Assembly (NCBI GenBank): GCA_022702545.1
Contig: JAHRBC010000002.1
Coordinates: 186,001-250,000 of the forward strand
DNA length: 64,000 nt
DNA from: Phycomyces nitens
Lineage: Eukaryota > Mucoromycota > Mucoromycetes > Mucorales > Phycomycetaceae
Direction of reading: 5' to 3'
This document shows, piece after piece, positions 25,750-37,823 of the stretch. Both the position numbers and the translations under genes were made by a program. The first letter of the stretch is position 1. Each line of letters starts with the position of its first letter. Under the pieces are notes generated by a model, which saw only the letters and a list, made by a program, of their open reading frames with translations, did not search any database and was not told the origin of the DNA.

Positions 25750-28700
25750 ATTTGAAAGTGAGATGTTTAAGAAGAAGAAAGGAGAGTAGGCGTATGCTAT
25801 TGAAAGGCCGGTTTTAAATCTGTATAAAATCATTGTAAAGACTTAATTTATACTATCAGTCACGTGATGGGTGATTTCAATTAATAGCAATGTTGGTGAA
25901 ACGATAGATGTGGTTACAGGCTTCCTAGCCGTGTTTTCATTCTCAGTTTCATAGAATATGCGTTTATCATTTATCCATTTCCTTCCTTGCTTTCTATACC
26001 AACGAAGTTTCACGTAAGAAAAGTTGGTGGCAAGAAGAGGGATGGAAATTGCAAATGAAAATGAAATCAAGACGTGTGTTTTTAAAAAGAAGCTCTGGAA
26101 ATATTCCTTCAATGCTAAACTAGGGCAAGTTGCCGCCACATTCTCTGTCTTTGTTTCACCAACATTGCTCAAAGAAAAAAAATGTATGGCAGCTGCAGCA
26201 AACCTAGATTTATTATTAATTACAAACTTGTATATACACATGCAAAATCCCTGGGAGTTACGGATTCAACCTCGATAGTCTTTTAGGTGTAACTTTCTGT
26301 ACTGCCTCTTAAAGTTTTTCAGAAATAATATTGCTCTTCAAAAGAGGCGTTTTGCATATTTTTTCCCTTGATCTTTGAATAGCACTTTTAATAGGATTTA
26401 AAAGAAAAGAAAAAAAACAATATATCACTTTTCACGAATGGCTGGCACGACTTTTTTTTTTGGTTTCTGTATATAGCAGTATCCCTGACAATATGCAATA
26501 TGCAAACCAAGAGTGTTGGGTATAAAGGTCGATATTTCTTCAGATAGTAGAAAGTGGGATGATTTGGCGTATTGGAGTGGTGTCCTCTTTGTACCAGCCA
26601 TCTTTTGCTTTTTATAGCCTTTGAACTTTGGAACATATTGAGAAACATCAATTAATCTATAGGCAGGCATGCGGGCAAAAATGCCCAGGTTGGTACCCTT
26701 TGGCTGTACTTTTACGTACACAGTTGTTCATTTATTGGACCAATCAATAGAGTATACCATGTTTTTATATGTATAACACCCATACTTTTATCCACCCTAT
26801 GATCAATCAATTAACGTTTTTTTTAATCGTAATTTTAAGATTTCGTTTCAATATTCTGTGTGGGGTAAAAGTTAGTGTAAATTAAAGCTTTTCAGTTATG
26901 TGACGACAAACAATTTAAATCTATTAATTGCCAAACCATCAAAGGCAGTTGATAATATTTTTAACAATACAGGCCGAATAATTTTCGACATGGTTATCAA
27001 TGAGTTGCAAGTAATTTTTAACAAGTTTTGTCCTATTTTATTTTAACTTTATCAGTTTACAACAGATTTAAATCCTCAAGTAAAATATCCTGCAATTAAG
27101 ACTGATCTTACGGAAAATGTCAAAGCGAGTCAAAGTCTTTGTGAGTAGGTGTTCCAGGATGAGACGAGGGAAAAAATAGAGAGAGAGAGAGAGGGGGGGG
27201 GGAGAGAGGTAAGATTGTTTGTACCCATGGGAACAACTTGAGAGTGAAATGATCTTTGTTTATTGGCCAAGAAGCTGTTGGTCCAAAAGGTAAAGGTAAG
27301 AAGATGAGTCTGAAAGGTACATTTCATGAACCAGGGATTGTTTTTTGGGGTAAATGGTAACATTGATAATATTATTAGTGAAAGCTACAAATTACAATAA
27401 AGACCAAACGATAGTGGAGAGAGTAATAAAGACAAGAGGAGCAACAAATAGAATGTGGAGATGTGCCTGAAAGCCAGACAGGATCCGAGGAACTGGACAA
27501 GGTAGAAAAGAGAGTAACAGTATTGCATATACATCACGTACAGAGGAGGATTCAGTGGCAACAGAATGATCAAGTGGCGTTTGGGAGGTAATGTAGTTTT
27601 GACCGGGTGAAGGTGTGAGTACGATACTTTAGCAGAAAGAGCCATGTTTTGTAATATTTTGAATCAGTTTTGCAAACTACAGTCTACATATCAAAAAGTG
27701 TTAAATTATAATTGAAAATTACCTTGTTTTGCAATAGTTGATCATGGTAATTTATTTGATTTGAAAAAGAAAAAACTGTTGGTACTTGAATATTATCCGA
27801 ATGAGCAACTCATTGAAAAAAGCTCAATCCCAATGTATTTTATCTCTTGATTATGTCCTTTATATATATTTAAAAGATGTATTCTTCCGTAAGAAAAGAA
27901 TGTAAGCATGCTCTCCTTTTAATAATTACAAAAGCATACGAACTAAACATGCCAAACTATTGTTTTATTTCGCATCAAACCAGAAATTAAGCTTAGTTAT
28001 GACTGCCCGTTGTGTAAAAAATACCTTTGGTGCATGTTTAGATTTGAAGCACCATATTATACAAGAGCTTATTAATGGAAAAGTGATTATATTAAAATAT
28101 TAAAAGATACAAAAGTTCTAGCTTTGGCAGCATCTATAATCTTTAATTGACCAAATCCTCTACTCCAAATCATAAGTCCACCACTACTTTATTTCACTGT
28201 CGATACGGTATTTCTTCCTTTTTACATTTTTTTGCAACCTTTTGGAGTACCCGTTTGACATTGTAGTTTCTACTCAAGCAAAGGCGCGATTCATCTTTTT
28301 CCTTGGCCCAGAAAAGTCTGGGTTCGTGATTTTTTATTTTGTAAACCAATGCTTATGTGGTGCAACACAGGATTTCAAGTCAAGCTTCTTGACATAATTT
28401 ATGATTTTATTTCTACATACATTGTCATCCATGATAGCAATTTTTAATGTGCTGTTTATAAGAGGTGAATGAACATCCGTGGTGTATAATACATTCAACA
28501 ATCGTTTCCATAATTGACGTAGAGATTTTAACTCCACTTGCAATCTGTCCAAGGGAAATATAAACTTTATGGAGGTAGAAAATACACCAATACAGCCATG
28601 TTTTCTTTGTATTATATAAACCCATAAGTACTACATTGTTATTCTGGAGCTTATATATATGTATATGTATATATATTCAAGTAATTTATTATTGATAATA

Positions 28701-29432
28701 TAAAGATAAAGGTTGTATTTCAAAATACTTTGGAAATATCATCATCTTTACCAACTGTACCAAAGTGGCTTTGACTATCTTTTTGAATACCAGCAAATCG
28801 TTGTGATACATGCCTTTTGACTGGCTACAACATTAATTGTTGGAAGCCCTGTACTCTTACTCGTCTGGAGAATACATGGGCTACCATTGTCTGATAAACA
28901 TTTAACTTTCATTACCTGCTGCAGTACTGCCTGCATGGGTATTTTCTGTTGAAAAGAATAATAAATTATAATAATAAAGAGATTGATCTCTATCTTGCAA
29001 GAAAGTAATAATAATCTGATGGAGATTAGGTGTGAAATTGAGTGACAAGATTGCGTACAGACATTTATTGAATCGAACCATGTTCAATTTTTGAAACAGA
29101 GCAAAGAAAATATTCCCAGTGTATTGGCCAGGGCAAGCAGGTTAAACAAACTATAAAGTATACTTTTTGCCAAGACAATATAAAAGATCAAAAATACTAT
29201 AAAGCCTCCTTTGAAAAAAAAAAGCTCTTTAACTAGCTTTTCTTACTTTGCCATGTATGTATTATTTATGGGAATATTTCTAAACCTATTGAAAAATAAA
29301 TATTTATAATTAACAAACCTAATGTCGTAATCTGTCATCTAGTATGCAATGTCTCAATTTTTATCCTCAAACTGCAAAAAGACCTAAAGGTCCATTGGAA
29401 AGAATAGTGCCACTAGACCAGCAAGAACCGTG
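25750..29432. other. Gene-poor intergenic region
   Basis: The NRAMP promoter occupies the left edge. A minus-strand frame at 26425-26721 (98 codons; segments AYRLIDVSQYVPKFKGYKK and TPLQYAKSSHFLLSEE) looks less random than its neighbours but matches no family I know. A frame at 27385-27645 (minus) is hydrophobic and probably chance. A (GA)n plus G-run tract lies at 27178-27206 and an AT palindrome at 28650-28677. No RNA gene is seen. Confidence 0.45.
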
Positions 29433-30427
29433 ATGCAGACAATCCTTCCTGCTCCAAGCAACAACGCCAAACAGGACAGCGCAGTGTTGTCAAACCTGTC
29501 GGCTCTTCACACAAGACTGAATGAGTCGCATGTCCTGTTGCAGCAGGTCCATCAAGGGATGGAATCGTTCAAAAGCTCGAACGGCAACAGTAGCCAAGTT
29601 TCCCCCCATCAAGCTCCACCACCACAGATGTATATGAAGTATCGACTTCCATCGGTCTCGGTAGGATATCTATATATAAATATTAATTTTATATTGATGA
29701 ATTACTTACCCTATGTCATATAGCGTCTCATACGATCAGAGACAAGGAATGTCTTGGTGTCTACACCATTGACAATGAATGAGGGGGCACTCTCTTCGTC
29801 CAACTGGCCTATTGCAGACAAGGTCCGGATGTACATTCACCAGCAGCCTGAAGGACAGCCTCTTGCGTCTGCAGTCATAGAGGAAAAAACAAAACGGCAC
29901 CTCGTACAAGCTCAACAGAGCTAACACCTCTCCAGAAAAGTTAGCCAAACGAAACCAGTCTTCTCGTAGACGTGCGAGAAAAACAAGAGTTAGTATAATA
30001 TAATATTTGTTTTCATACTTCTAATACTTGATTTTGAAATAGATCCTCGACACCTACAAGAGGCTGCATTTGGCAGACAGGGCGAACTTGGAGTCCAAGT
30101 ATGGGGAGACAGTCGAGGATCTCTTGGACAAAGAGATGTTGTCCGACATTGAGTCTGATGATGAGCGACGGGAGTATACCGTTTATACTCCCAGCAACAG
30201 ACATCCTTTGGTAAGATATTGTTTGGGCAAATTTTATGTGCTTCATATAATTAATTGATTCGATTATGATATAGGTCGAGGAGTACTTGGACGAGTTGAA
30301 AGCCCAGAGGAGCAAGGAAAAGAAGATGAAGGTCATTGACTTTTCTTCTTGTCCCATTGAAAGTAGACATTGAATTGTCAAATGAGCAGAAGGCGCGTGT
30401 TGCCAAGTGGATTGCAACACGGCAATA
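29433..30427 (+). pseudogene. Unrecognised multi-exon gene with frameshifts
   Basis: Several linked coding segments are visible: 29433 to about 29660 (Gln/Ser-rich, LHTRLNESHVLLQQVHQG), an intron ending in ATAG at about 29722, then a segment reading NVLVSTPLTMNEGALSSSNW. In a second frame follow KLNRANTSPEKLAKRNQ and the basic SSRRRARKTR; a GTTAGT...ATAG intron comes next, then an acidic segment (ESKYGETVEDLLDKEM) and VEEYLDELKAQRSKEKKMK. The frame breaks at the A-run near 29881-29888, where removing one base would restore one frame, and again near 30330-30360. I do not know the family. It may be a recently broken gene, a transposon gene or a sequencing error in a homopolymer. Confidence 0.4.
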
Positions 30428-31060
30428 AAAAATATTTGTATTTAATTGTCTTGATATAATGGTCTTTATTGAATAAGTTGAAACAAGTTGTTGGGCTGGA
30501 AGAGGATGGTCAAAGGATTGTCATTAAAAAGAGACCCAAAAAAAATGTCACTCTTTCCACTAACCAGAGCCACCTTGAGGATCTCTTTTCTCAAATACTC
30601 TATCCTGAATACCGCTCTCTCTCAACCTGTACTTTGACAATGAGCCATCATGCCTAATGGCCACCACCACACCTATTGCAGGGTCTAACCACGACCTTTC
30701 TGCTTATCGTTTTTAGACGGAACAAGAATACAATTCATATGAGAATATATAAATTATTCTTGCCTGTAAACATATTTATGTACATACTATTGCTTATAGT
30801 GGTATGAGTTGCTTGTTTGGCTAGGCTAATTATTCAAATACGGAATTCCTATACAACCACCACTGATAAATAGTGAATTGTGCGGCATTGATTAATGCCA
30901 TCTGGTCCCTAACAGTTCAAAATGACACATAAATAAAACCTGATTTTATATTACTCTGCATTACTATTTTACATTTCTCGAATTCCATACAATCAAAAGA
31001 AAAAAGCCTTATTTCAATTATAGATGTAAATATAAATAGCCAGCAACACCCTTAGACCCT
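30428..31060. other. Intergenic region downstream of the unrecognised gene
   Basis: Only a 62-codon frame at 30469-30657 without a recognisable domain is present; it could belong to the degenerate gene upstream. The rest is A+T-rich 3' flank of the CDC4-like gene on the minus strand. Confidence 0.4.
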
Positions 31061-33310
31061 TTATTCCAAGCCATGAACACCAAAGTCCAAGATTTCCAAA
31101 CGTGTCACATCGTCACTAGAACCCAATGTAAGTTGAACTCATTTAACCTAGGCATCTTATCCATTGTTACCTTTTGACAGCTGCTATACAGCGTCTCTCA
31201 TCAAAAGACACGACCCAGACGCCACTAATGTCGTCAATGAGCTCATGTAATAAGGCTCCTGTCTTTGTGCACCACATCTTGAGGCCTCCTTCTGACCCTG
31301 AAACGATCTTTTGGGAATCATGCTGAAAGGCAGTAATTGCTCCCCTGTGGCCAGCCAAAAGATACTGGCACTCGCCTGTCTCTGCAGACCACACTCGAAG
31401 CGAAGAGTCGGCGGCAGCACTTACCAGACAATCGCCCGATAATCCCAAGAGACCAACAAGGATCGAATGTCCTATAGCCATTCCAGTTCATAAGCACAAG
31501 AGCAATCTTTTATATTTAGGGGGTCTTACCTCTCAATATTGATACACAGGTACCATCCTCTAGATCCCAGATCCGGACAGTGGAGTCCATGCTGCCACTA
31601 ATGCACCGATTTCGCTTGGGATCAATGACAACCGAATAGACTTTTTGGGTGTGTCCGGTAAGGATATGGCCAGCATTACCATGTTCAACATCCCACACAC
31701 GTACAGTGTGATCATAGCTTCCACTTACAACTGTGCTTCCATGAGCAGCAAGTGCACGCACGCTTTGAGTATGACCATTCAAGGTATGCAATAGAAAAGA
31801 ACTCTCGCTCTGGTCAGTTTCTGTCGCTTGCTCGTCGAGGTCGGGCAATCTCCATACTTTGAGGGTAAAATCACGGGAGCCACTGACAATAAGAGGTTGT
31901 GAGGGTTGTAAGGAATGGTCATTGGTAGATTCCGAGGGTTCAGTAGGTACAATGATGGTCAGACAACGGACAGTACTGGAATGGCCTTGGAAAGTATGGC
32001 GGCAGACACCAGTATTGATATCCCAGATACGCACAGTACGATCAGTAGACCCCGTAACAAGCGTGTTTCCCACATATTTGAGCGCCCATACTCCACCACT
32101 GTGTCCGCTCAGAACACGAATGAGGTTTCCAGTCTTTATATCATACACATTAACAGAATGGTCATCCGATCCAGTAATGACCTTTTCTTCATCAAACTGT
32201 AAGCAAGTAACAGCATGATTTGTGTGTCCATAGAGCCTTATTCGATGAGCACGATTGTATTTCCAGTTGAGACGCATGATGTGGTGGCGTCTATAGATCT
32301 GCTTACGCGCCAATGGGTTCTCCATCTCCTCAATCTCGTCTGGAGAGAGCACAAAGGCGGCTTCCTTGATGTTATCAATCCACAAATCTTCGTCCTTTTC
32401 AATCAGCTTTTTCCATTGTTTGCTCACCACAGACGCTCTACAGAGACTCCGGATGTCAAGGTATCTGAGGATTTTGTGGGCAATAAAGGGAGGAAGACGG
32501 GACAGGATGTCTGTACGAAGCGACTGCATAATAAGTGCAGTAGCATTGCGTAGTGCATCTGTTGATGTTCTCCGAGAAAGTTGCAGTAAGACGTATGATT
32601 GGAGATTTGGAGGAAATGCATCAAAAAGATCGACAAGGCTATTTGTTTCTGGCTCAAATGAATTGACTTCCCAGAGTTCGTCTGGCACGGATGTCATTTC
32701 AGGTGAGAGCGAAGGAGATGGTAGGGCTGAGTTGGGGCTATCTGCAGTGTCGCCAAGTGTGGTATAGAGAGTAGGATCAGGATGAAGTATGTGTTCAGAC
32801 AAGAGAGGTTCGAGTGGGAGTGATATCGAGGTTTCCAGGGGTGGATGTGTTCCTGTGTGACAACTAGCTATAGATTGAACATTGGAGCAAGATCGTTTTT
32901 GGCGAATGCTCTTTTGATGATCTTCTCTATTTGAGATGTTTTCTATTTGATCGTCATTTTCAAATGGGGAATCTGAAAAGTAAGATGCTGGCCTTTTGCG
33001 TGGAGATCGTATTGGTAACTCATCATGTGTAACCTCGAGCTTATATAGAAGAAAATGGTGAGACTCGTGGGATTGGGGGTATGGACTCTAGCTGCCTATA
33101 TCTTACAAGATTCCTGGACACTTCTTCAAAAAGACTTTCGGTGCCATCTAGATTGAAAAGCATCCTCCTCATTGACTTTGGGGTCGACATATTGGCAAGT
33201 GGGTATAAAATCGCATCGTTTCGAGGAATCGAATAAGATGATTGTGGGACATTGTCTTGTTGGCTACTGTCAATTGAGTCCAAATCGTTTGCTTGATCTC
33301 TTTCAGACAT
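31061..33310 (-). CDS. CDC4: CDC4/FBXW7-like F-box WD40 protein
   Basis: Substrate receptor of an SCF ubiquitin ligase, recognising phosphorylated targets such as CDK inhibitors and transcription factors. Four exons (33310-33107, 33039-31530, 31471-31171, 31115-31061) join in phase to 689 residues. A disordered N-terminus with basic clusters (SPRKRP, RQKR) precedes a dimerisation-like helix and an F-box (LPPFIAHKILRYLDIRSLC). WD40 blades follow, beginning YGHTNHAVTCLQFDEEKV and including GGVWALKYVGNTLVTGSTDR and STVRCLTIIVP, the arrangement of Cdc4 rather than Met30. The blades continue into exon 3 (LLAGHRGAITAF) and the short last exon encodes DVTRLEILDFGVHGLE. The CDC4 assignment over a close paralogue is an inference. 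Confidence 0.88.
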
Positions 33311-34511
33311 TTAAATGTAAATTTAGTTGATTTTTCTTGTTTTTTTTGGCTATGTGGATAAAGAAGGGTGTGTTTGGGTGCCCATTAAACGATGTATGAT
33401 ATTCGAATCTATATGGTTATCAAATGCGTGCGCATAAAGAGGGAAGAAATACGGGGCACCGAGAGATGGGAACCAGGCAACTGTTTATTCGAGCGTTTTG
33501 TGACTTTTTCATAAAGTATAAAAAAAAATCCAAGGCTCCCCTCCCCTCCCCCTCCCCTCTTTTTTTTCATAATTATAATTTTCAGTCATGTTTTTAGTAT
33601 ACGAATAACAAGGATATACTTAAAAGATGTACAATTGAAAATATCGATTAATAAGCATTTTAAAAAAGGCCAAATAGATGCCAAAATCAAGAGATTGGCT
33701 CAAATTAATGTTGTACAGTATAGAGCAAATGCTATTCGGTTTGTATGGAGATTCTTGGCTATCTAGACTGAAATCGATTCTAATACATACTGGCCATGTT
33801 TTTTTTTCTATAGTTTTAGAACAGCCGTAATAGATTATAAAAATAGAACTTGGTGGCAAAGATGTTTATAATTAAAATGTAATTCCTTTTGGGTAGCCAT
33901 GGTTAATAATGCCGAGCGTATTCCGGTTATTGATAAACAGCTCGGTCAAGAGATATTCAAAATGTACATGGATACCATAAATCTAATGTATTTTTAATCA
34001 TCTTTTGATCGTATCTACTTTTCATGGTATATATATTCTTACTTTTGATACCATTGTCCTATTAGAAATCCCTTTATAAAAAAATCATTGATTTGATTGA
34101 CATTGACAGAAAACTCTATAGTCTCAAACTCGAATCTTTATACCAAAGATACGCAACAAATGTCCAATTGACACCATATTGAATTATACAGAAATGGGGT
34201 CTACTTTATCAATTTTTATCGGCAACACAGTTTTTGTCAGATTAGCAATATATAAGCTGATGTATTATTAGAGAGAATAGTGTCGCAAGAGTTGGGGGCA
34301 TAGACTATATGAAAAGAAGTTGGCCCTAACAGTGATATAGTAGATTAGATACTTTCATAGTCAAGTTTCTATATCTTGAAACACTCCAAATGTGAGACAC
34401 CACTAAACAGCCTTGAAGATTCAAGTGTATCGCTGACAAAAGTCTTGGATATATTTATCCATGCTTCTTCAAAGATTATGGACAGTTGAGATAAAGATAA
34501 TACAGACAGGC
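33311..34511. other. CDC4-like promoter and A+T-rich repeat-containing gap
   Basis: The first ~250 bp is upstream sequence of the CDC4-like gene, including a pyrimidine-rich CCCCTCCC tract at about 33538-33570. The rest is A+T-rich with no supported gene. Confidence 0.45.
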
Positions 34512-35099
34512 CAATATCTTTTTTTTTTTTGAAATATTGAAAAAGGTATTGAGCTACTAGAGAAGGGGATATCTTACGAAAATTTATAATTTCTATATTT
34601 GTACAACAAATTTAAACTCACAAGAACATTTAATATCTCCGATAAGTCATAGAATTATGAAATTTTCGTAAAACTGGATGACGTCTAGCACATATTTTAT
34701 TTTCTTACGAGAATTTGGCTCGAAATTTACGTAAAATCACGTAAATTTGCAAGGATTCTTTCATAACTAGGATCCAAATTTTCATAGGACTTTAAAAATG
34801 AAGCGATGTCTCACATTTAAGAACCGATTTAATCACAGCCCCTTAAAATTTATAAATTTTCATAAGATATCCCCTTCTCTACTATTAAATGTCAAATTGT
34901 TCCTTGCATATAGTCGGTTTGCATGATTCCACAAAAATAAAGGCATCATTTTTTCGAGGCCTACATAATTTAGAGTCAACATCAACGACTTCTTTGTCTG
35001 TAGTCTGGCTGGTAATACTATTCCTCTGCCTTTGATTAAAGATATTCCAGCAGATAATCTTGAGGTTCATCAGTTACAAATGATGAATTTGTATGGTGC
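34512..35099 (-). repeat. Dispersed repeat copy B (inverted partner of 12071-12785)
   Basis: Read on the minus strand this repeats copy A: CATACAAATTCATCATTTG (about 35095 down to 35075), then the block from GATTATCTGCTGG to GACATTTAAT (about 35064 to 34885), then AATACCTTTTTCAATATTTC (34550-34531). The first two blocks are contiguous here. Between the second and third sits the 320-bp inverted-repeat element at 34560-34879. No coding capacity is evident. Confidence 0.65.
34560..34879. mobile_element. MITE-like element, 320 bp, 30-bp terminal inverted repeats
   Basis: The ends are inverted repeats of about 30 bp with one mismatch (left 34560-34589, right 34850-34879), starting GAGAAGGGGATATCTTA. 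The flanks are identical 5-mers, TACTA at 34555-34559 and 34880-34884, a likely target-site duplication. It sits inside dispersed repeat copy B. It has no reading frame, so it must be mobilised in trans. The interior contains further ACGTAAA/TTTACGT palindromes. The superfamily is not assigned. Confidence 0.8.
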
Positions 35100-37823
35100 A
35101 TTCGGACTTTGATATCAACTTTTTTACATACTTTTCAAAAGCCCAAGTCTTTTGCAAAAATATGAGCCGTAAGTTGGATAGCCATAACCTTGCGTAATGT
35201 ATCCCGCGCCTTTTTTTAATAAAAAAAATAAACAGCTTTAACAAAAAGCCTTGGTGTTTTAAAGACTTGCTATAGTAAGAGACGGCTATATAGCGGAGAT
35301 CATAATTCTATTCTCCAGTATGTCGGATATTCAAAACCCTTTTTATTTTCTTACTTGCGGAGTTTTATCAAACGAAATTGAAACAAGTTTGAAAAGTCGA
35401 TAGTTAGCTAAATGGGCCATACATAACCCATTGATTAATTACCCTATACTCTGCAAACATAAAACGTCCTTGATCTGCTAGTTACAAAAAAAAGATGCCA
35501 AACTATTTTATGCACAGCTCAACCACTTGCAACAACAACAACAAAAAAGGTCTATAGCAAAGCGAAATCAATAAGGCCCATTAAATACCACTTTCATATT
35601 ACCCAACCATTTTGTATTTCAAGAAAGTATACACTAGATGGAAATATTGTACAGACTTTAGTAATATCCCCAATTTCATTACAAGCAGCTAATCATTAGA
35701 CGAAATTTGGTATAGGCGTCTGTAAGAGCCATTAAATTCTTGATCCAATATGATTAAATAAAAAAATATGAATAGCTTACAGATAAATTAAATACAGGAT
35801 AACACAATACACTTACCCTTACATTAATGTTTGCAAGAAACGATATACAAGCATAAAATAGTCATTAAAGAATCCAGCAATGGTCCTGAAATCAATACCA
35901 TTGACCAGTCTTCAAATAATATATGGATCCGAGCTCTGCAGATAACAAATAAGTGTGTATTGGATAATGGCAAGCATGCAAAATATAGCTGATAAATTGT
36001 CCCTTGACCAACCAAAGGAGGTTTAAATATAGGAGTGTAATACAATGAATTTACGTGTTTTATGCAAGGTACTGACAAAACATAAATAATAGAACAATAT
36101 ATCCAAAGTAAATGTAGTGAGTTTTACTACATGCAAGAAAGTCTTGGTACCTTTTTAAATAAATTATAAATCTTGTTTTGCTATAGACATGCTTTAAAGT
36201 CTAATTTATAAAGATATTCACAAGAAAAAAAAGGCGATTGGTTTCCATTTTCTTGCAAGCAGAATCCACAAGAGCTGTGGATATAGTCATATAAGAAAAC
36301 CAGTCTTTACAATATTGTTGGTGTAGAGACATGGAAGGCAAACAGAATAATGTGAAAAAGCTTAAATTAAAAAAAAAAGAGAGACGGTCAAGTATATATT
36401 ATTATAAAAATATGGAATTGTAGAAATATGGCATCTGTTTTGGTATCTTAGTGTTTTAAAGAAAAACCCTTTATTTTTCTATATAGCTTCAGCAACCTCA
36501 ATTAAACTCGGAATCAACCCTTGATCTGCAAACAATTGACTAGCAAAATCACAAATCTAGCGATCAAGTACAGATACTATTCAATATAAAGATGTCCTTG
36601 TCAAAAATAATAATAATTCATAATATGGGGTGTATATATATATATGTATATATCCACTAGTTAAACAAATATATTGGTAGCACCAATTAAAAAAAAAAAG
36701 ACTGATAGAAACATATTTACGCCATCTAACCAATTGTGCTTTAATTGATAAAAAATAATCATTTTACATTGGTCCCAACTTTGTCTCTTTCTTGATATAA
36801 TAAAGAATTCAAAAGATACAAGTCCAAACCAAGAACGACGATTATTCTGCTATTCTCAGAAAGCATCTTGTAGACATCCTGCTTTATATTTTAAGATTCT
36901 TTCTTAACCATAAACCTATTTAGCTATTCTGTTTTAAAAATAAAATAAACGGCATAGAAAAAAAGGGGAGACAGATATCTATACAATTTCCTATAAACCA
37001 AAGCAATTGTGTGTTTATTTATTTAATGGTATAAAGGTTAATAGACAATATCTCTTGGCAATAGACCAAGACATTCAAGGATGTCTGCAGTGCTCAGACA
37101 GCAACAGTGTTATAGTGATTAAATATACCTGGTCAGAAGACACTTGCGCAGTTTATGGGACTAAACCATGATACGTTTAATAGCATAGTCTTGTTATTAG
37201 CCTCTTTATAATCATCTTATTTGTACTAGTCTTGATGATGATTACAACTCTGGTAGTTTGAGATTCCTTTTGCGCATGTACATTTATATTCCAAAAATAA
37301 TAATAATCTCACAGCTTTTTTTTATTATCTTTTTAATCACCTTTATTATCGGTATCAGCAAGTCTTATATTAGATTAGATTTGGGGCCAGACTTGGGCAT
37401 TCTAAATGTTAGCATTATAATGATATGATAAAGGTTTTCTAATGTGGCCGTCGCTTTCTCTATATACACATGTATATTTCAAATATTTACAAGACCTTGC
37501 CAAACTGCACAAAAATCCACTCATTCATATGCAACTGCGCAAAGGGGTGTTTTTTCTTTTTCTTTTTAGATTTCATTTAGAGCGAAATGCTTTTTTTTAT
37601 TGCAGTGTAAAAATAAAACTAATATCTTGTGATATTTTTCGTTGCTATTTATACAGTTGATATAAAGAACAACCATGGAAGTGTATTAAAGGAAGACATG
37701 ACTGTATGTATATGTAAGGTTGAGTAGGAAGCTGGAAGGATATAGTGTGTATATATATGCGTGTGTAGTTGTAAGTGTAAAGAAGTGTGCAAGTGTACGC
37801 GCGGGTGCGTGGGGGTGTATGAC
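35100..37823. other. A+T-rich gene-poor region
   Basis: No gene, RNA or bounded element is supported. AT-repeat tracts occur near 36632-36652. The last ~150 bp contains TG/TA-rich simple sequence (37690-37770) and is the chitin synthase 3' flank. Confidence 0.45.

Noticed and set aside
27130..27645. Two hydrophobic minus-strand frames that could form a small membrane protein
   Set aside because: The hydrophobicity follows from T-rich minus-strand sequence and GA/CT simple repeats; no conserved motif or splice link.
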